Assembly: GCF_030811455.1 (NCBI RefSeq)
Contig: NZ_JAUSQU010000001.1
Coordinates: 1,488,001 to 1,552,000 of the forward strand
Origin: Streptosporangium lutulentum
GTDB taxonomy: Bacteria > Actinomycetota > Actinomycetes > Streptosporangiales > Streptosporangiaceae
DNA length: 64,000 bases
Direction of reading: 5' to 3'
Positions 26,454 through 33,586 of the stretch are shown piece after piece. The position numbers were made by a program, and so were the translations under genes. The notes beneath the pieces were generated by a model. The model saw nothing but the letters and a program-made list of their open reading frames with translations, did not search any database and was not told the origin of the DNA. Numbering within the stretch: the first letter of the stretch is position 1; the number at the start of each line of letters is the position of its first letter.

Positions 26454-27376
26454 GTGAACCTCTTCGTCCTCTGGCGGCGAGCTGCTGGTCACAGCCTGAT
26501 CGCAAGGCCGTTATTCGCCTGACGACGCAGAGAAGCCCCTGGTAGACGGGTTGATCACCACAGTCACGCCCGTCACAACCAGGAGCTTCGGATGCTGTTC
26601 CATCGTGCTGCCGTCGATGTGTCGCGTTCAACGCCGAACTACGTCGCCGGCCTGATCCGCCGGCACCGCCAGGCGATCGAGTCGCCCTGGCGGCGGCTCA
26701 ACCCCGGACGACAGGCCCTGCTGGTGCTGGTCCACCTGCGCAAAGGCGAGACGTTCACCGAACTCGGAGCCGGGTTCGGGGTATCGACGGCGACCGCGTG
26801 GCGGTACGTGCAGGAGACGGTGGCGTTGCTGTCGGCGCGCTCGCCTAAGCTCGGCCAGGCGTTGCGGAAGGCCACACGGGACGGGGTGCACTACCTGGTG
26901 CCGGCGGCACGCTGATCCGCACCGACCGGGTCAAGGCCGACCGGCCGTACCTCTCCGGCAAGCACCGCGTGCATGGAATGAACGTCCAGGTCATCGCCTC
27001 ACCGGACGGGACGATCCTGTGGACCTCTGGAGCCCTGCCGGGCAAGGCGCATGATCTGAGTGCCGCCCGTATCTGGGGCATCCTGCGTGCGCTGGAGCGG
27101 GCCGGAATCATCACCCTGGCCGACAAGGCGTATCAGGGGGCTGAGGGTCCGGTCGCCACGCCGTACAAGGGCAAGAACAAGCCCGCGTCGCAGAAGCAGG
27201 CCAATCGCTCCCACGCCAGGCTCCGCGGTCCCGGTGAACGCGCCGATGCCCAGCTGAGGAGCTGGAAGATCCTCCGGAAGCTGCGCTGCGGTCCCGGCAA
27301 GGCCGGTCACTAGTGCAAGGCCATCGCGGTCCTTCAAAACCACCGCGTCGCAGAGACCGCTTGAGGGTGAAAAAGA
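26454..27376 (+). mobile_element. IS5-family insertion sequence, degraded
   Basis: Imperfect terminal repeats are visible: the left end near 26454 reads GTGAACCTCTTCGTCCTC, and the right end near 27363-27376 reads in reverse as GTCTTTTTCACCCTC; both share a CTC..GCGG inner part. Between them is a single transposase reading frame with a frameshift and a nonsense codon. Exact borders and target duplication could not be fixed by eye. Confidence 0.6.
26592..27364 (+). pseudogene. IS5-family DDE transposase, broken by frameshift and stop
   Basis: The first part (to 26915) holds the helix-turn-helix region: LNPGRQALLVLVHLRKGETF and FGVSTATAWRYVQETVALL. The frame then shifts near 26905, where one base is missing relative to the expected LVLDGTLIRTDRV, and the second part (from about 26910) continues with LIRTDRVKADRPYLSGKHRV, NVQVIASPDGTILW and LADKAYQGAEGP, the DDE catalytic core. 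A TAG at 27311 replaces a sense codon, and the frame continues with CKAIAVLQNHRV to a stop at 27364. Two independent lesions make it a pseudogene, not a programmed-frameshift IS. Confidence 0.85.
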
Positions 27377-27436
27377 CATCCCAGCAGCGATCTATCTCCC
27401 GGTCGACCGGCAGGGGCACGATCTTTTTCCAGCCGG

Positions 27437-27612
27437 GTGATCAATCCGATTGAGCTTGTCATTTTCGACGGTGACGGTGTGCTGGTCGATAGGGAGCACA
27501 TCGCCGTGCGGGTGCGTTCCGCGGTGCTGACCGATCTCGGCTGACCGCTGACCACTGACCGAGGCCGAGGTGACCGAACGGCGCCGGCGCACTGGCTGGA
27601 AGGCCCGGACAC
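27437..27612 (+). pseudogene. N-terminal fragment of a HAD-family phosphatase
   Basis: GTG 27437 opens a 35-codon stub ending at TGA 27544. IELVIFDGDGVLVDREHIAV is the HAD motif I with the nucleophile Asp and following Asp, as in beta-phosphoglucomutase-like phosphatases. After the stop, the usual continuation (WPLTEAEV) can still be followed in another frame, with a short duplication near 27547-27560 and a TGG-to-TGA change. The rest of the gene is gone; the methyltransferase gene begins here. Confidence 0.7.
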
Positions 27613-27613
27613 G

Positions 27614-28261
27614 ATGACCTTCGACGACATGCGCGACCTACCCGCCCTGTTCGCCGAACCTCGCGGGGTCGCGGGAACAGCCGGATACGGCGAGGCCTCC
27701 GATCTCCTCGCGGACCAGCACGAGAGCGTCACCTTCGCTGAAGTTCACCGTGAAGTGCTGCACCCGTTCCCCGCGCGGCCCAGCCGGGTACTGGACCTCG
27801 GCGCGGGAACGGGACGCGACGCCGCCGCGCTGTCCCGGCTGGGACTCACGGTGGTCGCGGTAGGGCCCACCGCCGAACTCCGCGCCCATGGACAGCGGCT
27901 TCACCCGGCGACCGGCATCGAATGGATCGACGACCACCTGCCCGAACTGACCGCCCTGCGCCGACGTCCTGAGCGGTACGACCTGATCCTGCTCACCGCA
28001 GTCTGGATGCACCTGGACGCACGGGAGCGGTCGGAGGCGATGAAGCATCTCACCGGACTACTGGCGCCGGGCGGACGGATCGTACTGTCGCTGCGGCACG
28101 GACCGGTCCCCACGGGACGGCGCATGTTCGAGGTGTCGGCGGAGGAGAAGATCCACCTGGCCGCCACCACCGGACTCCACGCCCTCCATCACAGCGAACG
28201 CGAAGACCCCCTCGGCCGACAGGACGTCCACTGGACCTTCATGGCCCTGCAAGCGCGGTGA
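27614..28261 (+). CDS. Class I SAM-dependent methyltransferase
   Basis: 215 aa with a Rossmann-type SAM-binding core: motif I is VLDLGAGTGRDAAAL, the acidic end of strand 2 is altered (VAVGPT), motif II is YDLILLTAVWMHLD, and motif III is LLAPGGRIVLSLRHGP. GGAAGG lies nine bases before the ATG. The substrate is unknown; small-molecule methyltransferases of this type are common in actinobacteria. It lies between two IS remnants and next to a HAD pseudogene, so the locus has been rearranged, but the reading frame is intact. Confidence 0.85.
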   Translation: MTFDDMRDLPALFAEPRGVAGTAGYGEASDLLADQHESVTFAEVHREVLHPFPARPSRVLDLGAGTGRDAAALSRLGLTVVAVGPTAELRAHGQRLHPATGIEWIDDHLPELTALRRRPERYDLILLTAVWMHLDARERSEAMKHLTGLLAPGGRIVLSLRHGPVPTGRRMFEVSAEEKIHLAATTGLHALHHSEREDPLGRQDVHWTFMALQAR

Positions 28262-28300
28262 TCCCACGCGCTCCGCACCCGTGATTCCGGTCACGGCCTC

Positions 28301-29125
28301 TTACGTCGGTGGCGTCAACGCGTCGTGCGCGGGCACCGGGGGCCGGGCGGCGGGCCGTACGGGACGCCAGGTGCTCACCAGGGCCAGTGCCAGCAGCAAC
28401 TCGGCGAGGTCGCCGCCGTAGTACATGATCTCCGCGGCTCCGCGCAGTTGCGCCGTGGGCACCGGCACGTCGACGAGCAGCCCGGCGTACATCAGCTGCG
28501 ACAACGTGGCATGCACGGCGACCGCCACCCCCAGCACGACCAGCCGCACCGGTACCGACGGGCGTCGCGGAGCCGGGTCCGGACCGGCGATCACCCAGGC
28601 GAACAGGCATCCGGCCAGCAGGAAGTGCACATGCACCAGGTGGTGCAGCGGCGCGCCGGCAGAGGCGATCCGATACAGCGGGGTGCAGTACAGCACCACC
28701 ATGCCGCCCACGCTGAGCACGAGTGCGCTCCACGGATTGGCCGACAGGTGCACCAACCGGCTGCGCAGCAGAGCTCCGACGCGCCGCCCGTGCGCGGGAG
28801 GCAGCGAGCGCAGCAGCAACGTCACCGGGGCGCCCAGCACCAGGCCCAGCGGCGCCAGCATCCCGATCAGCAGGTGCTGCAGCATGTGCCCGCGAAAGTC
28901 CGTCTCGGCGAACGCGGCGACCGGACCGGTCACCGCGCCCACGACCAGGACGGTGCCGGCGGCGAAGCTCGCCGTCCGCCACCGGCTCCACCCCCTGGCC
29001 TCCCGGCCGCGGAGTGCGGCCAGGAGGCCGTACCCGCCCAGCACCACGGCCAGCACGGCGAGCGGCAGCAACGCCCGCGGGTCGCCGCCGCCGTGGTGAT
29101 GCGTCTCGTGCGCCAGCGCGATCAC
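28301..29125 (-). CDS. ctaG: Cytochrome c oxidase assembly factor CtaG-like membrane protein
   Basis: 274 aa from GTG 29125. About seven membrane segments are seen. The caa3-type CtaG features are HMLQHLLIGMLAPLGLVLGAPV, PWSALVLSVGGMVVLYCTPLY, HLVHVHFLLAGCLFAWVI and the C-terminal EIMYYGGDLAELLLALAL. The histidines in HMLQHLL and HHLVHVH are those thought to bind copper for delivery to oxidase CuB. It overlaps the upstream DUF2243 gene by four bases, so the two form an operon. The N-terminus HETHHHGG is also histidine-rich. No oxidase genes are near. Confidence 0.85.
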   Translation of the reverse strand: MIALAHETHHHGGGDPRALLPLAVLAVVLGGYGLLAALRGREARGWSRWRTASFAAGTVLVVGAVTGPVAAFAETDFRGHMLQHLLIGMLAPLGLVLGAPVTLLLRSLPPAHGRRVGALLRSRLVHLSANPWSALVLSVGGMVVLYCTPLYRIASAGAPLHHLVHVHFLLAGCLFAWVIAGPDPAPRRPSVPVRLVVLGVAVAVHATLSQLMYAGLLVDVPVPTAQLRGAAEIMYYGGDLAELLLALALVSTWRPVRPAARPPVPAHDALTPPT

Positions 29126-29679
29126 GGCACCGGCTCGGCGGGGACGCGGCCGCTCTCGCGGCACAGGTCGATCGGGGGACCGCCGCGCTGCAGCAGCCAC
29201 CCGCCGGCCATCAGTACGGCGCCCAGGAGCAGGAACCCCAGGTCCCACCAGATCTGGTACGGGCCGGTCCGCACGTGGTGGATGCCCAGGAGGTGATGGT
29301 CGATGACGCCCTCCACCAGGTTGAACACCCCCCACCCGACGAGGATCCAGCCCCACAGCATCCGTGATCTCCACACCCGGCCGCGGGAGTGGACGACGCG
29401 CGAGTACAGCAGTCCGAGGCCGATCAACACCGACAGCCAGGTGAACGCGTGGAAGAATCCGTCCCACAACGTGTTCATCCGCAGTCCGGGAACGGTGTCC
29501 ACCGGGTAGTACCTCACGCCGATGTTGTCACTGTCGGTGCTGGACAACATGTGATGCCACTGCAGGATCTGGTGCAGCAGGATGCCGTCGACGAACCCGC
29601 CCAGCCCGATGCCCAGAACCGTCCCGGGCAGGGCGATCCGCCGCCTGGCCTCGGTCGTCGCGGCCGGTCCGGTCGCCAT
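29122..29679 (-). CDS. DUF2243 membrane protein
   Basis: 185 aa with four to five membrane helices. Conserved-looking features are GFVDGILLHQILQWHHMLS near the N-terminus, LWDGFFHAFTWLSVLIGLGL, GWGVFNLVEGVIDHHLLGIH and WDLGFLLLGAVLMAGGWLL. The repeated HxxLxxHH clusters suggest metal or heme binding. Genes of this family often sit next to ctaG, as here with a four-base overlap, pointing to a shared role in oxidase assembly or metal handling at the membrane; the exact role is not known. Confidence 0.8.
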   Translation of the reverse strand: MATGPAATTEARRRIALPGTVLGIGLGGFVDGILLHQILQWHHMLSSTDSDNIGVRYYPVDTVPGLRMNTLWDGFFHAFTWLSVLIGLGLLYSRVVHSRGRVWRSRMLWGWILVGWGVFNLVEGVIDHHLLGIHHVRTGPYQIWWDLGFLLLGAVLMAGGWLLQRGGPPIDLCRESGRVPAEPVP

Positions 29680-29941
29680 CGCGCCCTCCTCTTCTCACGC
29701 CCGGTCCGATGCGGTGGCACCGGGCATCCGTTCCGCCGATCACGAGCGCTCGGACGGGCGCGTGCGGACCCGGCCGGACTCCTGATCGCCGGCGGGGCGT
29801 CCCGGTCGCGCGACGTCCTCTCCGCCCGTCAGCCGAGATCAACTATCTGGGGTGATCCCGCCGTACGGCATGGGGAAACGCCGCCCTGCTCGGCTCTTGG
29901 CCCGGTGGTTACCGAAGGTCCGCAGAAAGCCTCGGCCTTCA

Positions 29942-30946
29942 GGACTCTGTTGACCGATTGCATTAGGGGGCCAGGCTGAGATCGGTGGCGAGTCGGGTCA
30001 GGTGTGAGACGCGGGTAGGTCCACGTGGGGTGTCGGTCCACCAGGCATCCAGACGGATCAGGTTGATTGCAGTCGTGGTGAAGACGTGTCCGAGTGCGGT
30101 CTTGGGTAGGCCGTGGTAGCGGGTCCGGCGGATCGCGGTGGCCCGGACAGCCTGGGAGATCGTTCCCTTGATGCCCGCGCGTATGGCGTAGCGGTCTTTC
30201 CATTCCGGGGTCTGCTGCTCACCCCGTCGCTCGTCCAGAATCCGTTGGAGTGGTTGCGGGAGCAGGGTCAGGGTGCGCCCGTAGGTGCCGCTGACCGAAC
30301 GGGTGCACTGGTCTCGGACCGGGCACGGACCACAATTGGTGCCGGAGAAGCGGACCTGGGTGATCGGAGTGCCGTTGGATTTGTGCTGGTCAGACCAGGA
30401 GACGCTCATCGCTCCGTGGGGGGCAGGTCACGCGGTGGCCGTCCCAATCGACGGTGAAGTCCTCCCGGGCCACGCCGGCTTGGGCCCGGACCTGCCCGAT
30501 GCCGCCCCTGATGAGGCGGTCAGGAAACTCACTCAGCACCGAGAAGTTGAACCCCGGATCGGTCAGTTCCAAGGCCGGGCCATACTTCCAGTCGATCCGG
30601 CCGCGCACCGCATCAGCGGCTTGGCGATCGCTCAGTCCCTCGGCGAACTGCAGCACCGACACCAACGCCAGCATCCCCGGAGACAGTCCGGGGCCACCTC
30701 GGACCGGGAACAGCTCGGCGAACTCCTCGTCATCGAAGAGCAGACCGAGTTCGTCACGGACCCGCATCGCCAGGCACCCCTTGGGAAAAGCTGCCCGCGC
30801 TACCCGGGCAGTCGATTCCGGCACCTCGCCAGCGGGACGGGGACGCAAAGACATGGCGGGACCTCCCCCACACACTGTCTGCGAGAGGGTTCCTCCGCTG
30901 CGCCACATCAAACAATGATCATCACTCGAATCGGCCAACAGAGTCC
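29942..30946 (-). mobile_element. Shrunken IS1182-family element with intact ends
   Basis: GGACTCTGTTGACCGATT (29942-29959) and AATCGGCCAACAGAGTCC (30929-30946) are inverted repeats with one mismatch. Both are flanked by TTCA (29938-29941 and 30947-30950), a probable 4-bp target duplication. The element is only about 1 kb because its transposase has a large internal deletion. Confidence 0.75.
29963..30854 (-). pseudogene. IS1182-family transposase with internal deletion and frameshift
   Basis: The N-terminal part (30854 leftwards) has the IS1182 opening: ELGLLFDDEEFAELFPVRGG, LSPGMLALVSVLQFAEGLSD and KYGPALELTDPGFNFSVLSE. It then jumps directly from DRLIRGG to a late segment (QAGVAREDFTVDWDGHRVTC), so the catalytic core of roughly 200-300 residues is missing. 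The remaining C-terminal part continues in another frame from about 30409 (GTNCGPCPVRDQCT, HGLPKTALGHVFTTTAINLI) to TAA at 29963. It cannot be active, but the intact ends could be mobilised in trans. Confidence 0.85.
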
Positions 30947-31034
30947 TTCAGACCGGGGATGAATGCGGTCCCCGTCAGGGGATGGCCCGCCGTCAGGCGG
31001 GACATCCCGAAGCGCGAAGCGCGGACCCAGAACG

Positions 31035-31451
31035 TCAGGCTGGACGGCGTTGCTGTTCGATGTAGGCCTTGATGACGGTCAGTGGAGCTCCGCCACAGGA
31101 GGCGGCGAAGTAGCTGGGGGACCAAAAGGGGCCGTGCATGATGGCACGGTTGACCCGGCCGGTGAACTCCTTGCGGAGGTAGTGCGAGGACACGCCCTTC
31201 AACGAGTTGACCAGTTTGCTGATGGCGACTTTAGGCGGGTAGTGGACCAGCAGGTGGACGTGATCGTCTTCGCCGTTGAACGCGCGTAGCTCGGCCTCGA
31301 AGCCGTCGCACACCTCGATCATGATTTCTTCGCAGCGGCGCAACATCTCGTCGTCGAAGACGTTCCCGCGATATTTGGTCACGAAGACCAGATGGGCATG
31401 CATCGCGGAAACCACATGTCTACCGCGCCGGTATTCGGCTTCCTGAGTCAT
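31035..31451 (-). CDS. tnpA: IS200/IS605 transposase TnpA (HUH, Y1)
   Basis: 138 aa from ATG 31451 (MTQEAEYRRGRH), the usual length for TnpA. The HUH motif is DHVHLLVHY, and the single catalytic tyrosine is in VIKAYIEQQ. Other family signatures are HAHLVFVTKYRGNVF, KLVNSLKGVSSHYLR and FWSPSYFAASCGGAPL. TnpA cuts and joins single-stranded DNA at the element ends by a peel-and-paste mechanism. The longer frame to 31505 lacks a start context. The gene looks intact and faces away from tnpB with about 60 bp between. Confidence 0.92.
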   Translation of the reverse strand: MTQEAEYRRGRHVVSAMHAHLVFVTKYRGNVFDDEMLRRCEEIMIEVCDGFEAELRAFNGEDDHVHLLVHYPPKVAISKLVNSLKGVSSHYLRKEFTGRVNRAIMHGPFWSPSYFAASCGGAPLTVIKAYIEQQRRPA

Positions 31452-31510
31452 AGACCAGACGCTAATGTGTTCGAGTCGATGAGATGTGAGCAATAGGTGG
31501 GGCAAGGGAG

Positions 31511-32932
31511 GTGTTTCGCATACTGACGGGGCGTAAGTACCGGCTGGAGATGGACTTCGGGCAGCAACTGTTCGCCGAGCGGGTGGCCGGGATCTGCCGG
31601 TCGGTGTGGAACACCGGCCTGGAACAGCGTCGCGCCTATCGGCGCAGGGGCGCTTTCATCGGCTACGCCGAGCAGTGCGGGCAACTCGCCGACGCCAAGG
31701 GCGAGTTCACCTGGCTGGCCGATGCTCCCGCCCAGGTCATCCAGCAGACGCTCAAGGACCTGGACGAGGCGTGCCGCAGGCACGGCACCTGGAAGGTCCG
31801 CTGGAAGAGCAAGGCGAAGTGGACGCCGTCGTTTCGGTTCCCGACCGCCAAGCACATCCCGGTCGAGAAGATCAACCGCAAGTGGGGGCGAGTGTTCCTA
31901 CCCAAGTTCGGGTGGGTGAGGTTCCGCCGGTCGCGCCCGCTGGGCGGGAGTGTGAAGTCCGCGACCCTCTCGCGCGACGGTAAGCACTGGTTCGTCTCGT
32001 TCCTCATCGACGACGGCATCCCTCACATGGACAGGCATGCACGCCCTGAGCGGGTGGCGGGGGTGGACCGGGGGGTGGTGACGGCTGCCGTCACCTCCGA
32101 TGGGGAGTTCTTCGACCGCCGCCATGCCAGCGAGTCCGGCGTGTCCTCACCGGTGCCCCCGAAGGAGGAAAAGACCGACCGTGAGGCCGATCTGGGCTAC
32201 CTGTCGGCCGGTGAGGCGCAGCGGTGTCTGCGGCTGCGACGCCGGTTGGCCCGTACGAAGAAGGGCTCGGCTCGGCGCAAGGCGGTGGCCGGTGAGCTGG
32301 GGAAGATCATGCGGCGGGTTCGGTGGCGCCGGGCGGACTTCAACGCCCAGGCCGCGCACCGGCTCACCCGTGACTACGGGCACATCGTCTTGGAGGATCT
32401 GGGCGTGCGTGGCATGACCGCCTCGTCGTCCGGCACGATCGAGGAGCCGGGTTCGCGGGTCGCTCAAAAGTCTGGCCTCAATAAGGCGATCTTGGATAAG
32501 GGCTGGTACGGGCTGGAAGTCGCGTTGCGGTCCAAGGCGCGCTATACCGGCAGCGTCATCGGTAAGGTCTCTGCTGCCTACACCTCCCAGACGTGCTCGG
32601 CTCCGGCCTGCGAGACGGTGGACGCGAAGAGTCGTGAGAGCCAAGCCCTCTTTTGTTGCACCACCTGCGGGTATACCGGGCACGCTGATGTGAACGCCGC
32701 GAAATGCATCAAGGCCAAAGGACAGGCGGCCGGGCCGGTCGTCTCAGGGCGTGGAGACTCAGGGGTTGCCCGGGTCGGTGAAGCGTCAAGCACCCCGTTC
32801 CATAGCTCGCGGCGTGCCGCGAGCTGCCGCGTAAGCGGCACGGGAATCCCCGTCCTTCAGGGCGGGGGCAGGTCAACCAACGTCTACCGGTGCTCCGGGG
32901 CGTCGGTGCGGGGTTCGATGTCACAGAGCTGA
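31511..32932 (+). CDS. tnpB: TnpB, RNA-guided nuclease of the IS605 family
   Basis: 473 aa as read, GTG start with AAGGGAG upstream. RuvC-type catalytic residues are visible: Asp in VAGVDRGVVTAAV, Glu in HIVLEDLGVRGM, and Asp in TGHADVNAAKCI. A zinc-finger sits between the last two (TSQTCSAPACETV, FCCTTCGYTG), with four residues between the first cysteine pair. The N-terminal WED-like region has YRLEMDFGQQLFAE. The true domain ends near AAKCIKAKGQ; the last 60 or so residues are read-through into the structured right end and are probably not functional. TnpB is the ancestor-type nuclease of Cas12 and uses the omega-RNA made from the element end. Confidence 0.92.
   Translation: MFRILTGRKYRLEMDFGQQLFAERVAGICRSVWNTGLEQRRAYRRRGAFIGYAEQCGQLADAKGEFTWLADAPAQVIQQTLKDLDEACRRHGTWKVRWKSKAKWTPSFRFPTAKHIPVEKINRKWGRVFLPKFGWVRFRRSRPLGGSVKSATLSRDGKHWFVSFLIDDGIPHMDRHARPERVAGVDRGVVTAAVTSDGEFFDRRHASESGVSSPVPPKEEKTDREADLGYLSAGEAQRCLRLRRRLARTKKGSARRKAVAGELGKIMRRVRWRRADFNAQAAHRLTRDYGHIVLEDLGVRGMTASSSGTIEEPGSRVAQKSGLNKAILDKGWYGLEVALRSKARYTGSVIGKVSAAYTSQTCSAPACETVDAKSRESQALFCCTTCGYTGHADVNAAKCIKAKGQAAGPVVSGRGDSGVARVGEASSTPFHSSRRAASCRVSGTGIPVLQGGGRSTNVYRCSGASVRGSMSQS
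32700..32877 (+). ncRNA. Probable omega-RNA (reRNA) at the tnpB 3' end
   Basis: Consecutive perfect hairpins are packed here: AGCTCGCGGC (32804-32813) with GCCGCGAGCT (32816-32825), TGCCGC-GTAA-GCGGCA (32825-32840), and CCCCG (32848-32852) with CGGGG (32863-32867). In IS605 elements the guide RNA overlaps the tnpB end and runs through the right end, with the guide taken from flanking DNA, here from about 32878. The 5' limit is a guess. Confidence 0.6.
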
Positions 32933-32962
32933 CCGATCGGTCAAAAGCTGTCCGATCGGTCA
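32930..32962. promoter_or_regulatory. Double TetR-type operator
   Basis: TGACCGATCGGTCA (32930-32943) is a perfect palindrome, and TGTCCGATCGGTCA (32949-32962) is a copy with one mismatch, 19 bp apart. They lie 27-59 bp before the TetR start and fit sites for the following regulator. Confidence 0.75.
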
Positions 32963-32988
32963 GGTAAATTGGGGGAGGGGGTGATGTC

Positions 32989-33540
32989 TTGTCGAGAAAT
33001 ATCCGTTCGCGCACCCGTCGGGAGATTCTCGACGCCGCGTCCAGGCTGTTCGCCGTGGCGGGTTTCAAGGGCACATCCCTGCAGGACATCGCCGCGGAGG
33101 TGGGCTGTTCCAAGGCGACGCTCCTCTACCACTTCGACGGCAAGGACGCGATCCTCGTCGAGATGCTCGCCCCCGCGGTCGGAGCGTTCGACATGCTCGA
33201 CAAGCAACTGGCCGGGCTCGCCGACGACACCGTCCAGTTCGCGGCGGTGAAGGGCTACGTCGACCTCGTGCTGCGCTTCCGGCGAGAGATCACCGTTCTG
33301 TACGGCGACATCCCGGCGCTGCTCGAACATCCCGCCCTGGCCGACGTGCAGGGCATGGTGGACCGCCTGCTCGACGCGCTGGCCGCCCGCTCGTCCGAAC
33401 CTCCGGCCCAGGTCACGGCTCTGATGGTTCTGGGCGCCGTCCCCGTCGTCTGCATGAAGCCCGCCGCCATGGACGACGACGAGTTACGCGACGTCCTGGT
33501 CCGCAGCGCGGCCGGGACGCTCAACGTGCGCGGCGCCTGA
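32989..33540 (+). CDS. TetR-family regulator of the MMPL transporter
   Basis: 183 aa. Start is TTG 32989 (LSRNIRSRTRREIL) with GGGGAGGGG upstream. The N-terminal helix-turn-helix is typical: RREILDAASRLFAVAGFKG, SLQDIAAEVGCSKATLLYHF. The C-terminal ligand domain is not recognised further. A double palindromic operator lies just upstream, so it very likely represses its own promoter and the downstream MMPL gene, which starts 47 bp after its stop. The upstream operator abuts the right end of the IS605 element, so the promoter is just outside the insertion. Confidence 0.9.
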   Translation: MSRNIRSRTRREILDAASRLFAVAGFKGTSLQDIAAEVGCSKATLLYHFDGKDAILVEMLAPAVGAFDMLDKQLAGLADDTVQFAAVKGYVDLVLRFRREITVLYGDIPALLEHPALADVQGMVDRLLDALAARSSEPPAQVTALMVLGAVPVVCMKPAAMDDDELRDVLVRSAAGTLNVRGA

Positions 33541-33586
33541 CCTCGGGCGACCGCTTTCTCCCCTCCATTCCGACAGGGATACTCTT

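Larger units (their letters stand above)
30947..32877. mobile_element. IS200/IS605-family element (TnpA, TnpB)
   Basis: Divergent tnpA (-) and tnpB (+) are flanked by subterminal hairpins. At the left are CGGGGA...TCCCCG (about 30953-30974) and CCCGCC GTCA GGCGGG; at the right is CCCCG...CGGGG (32848-32867). GTCCTTCAG occurs at both ends (30943 and 32852). The exact left border is uncertain because the IS1182-family element lies directly against it. Confidence 0.65.

Noticed and set aside
26592-27364. Programmed frameshift between two transposase ORFs of the IS5-type element
   Set aside because: No slippery sequence is seen at the junction, and a second lesion (TAG at 27311) shows decay.
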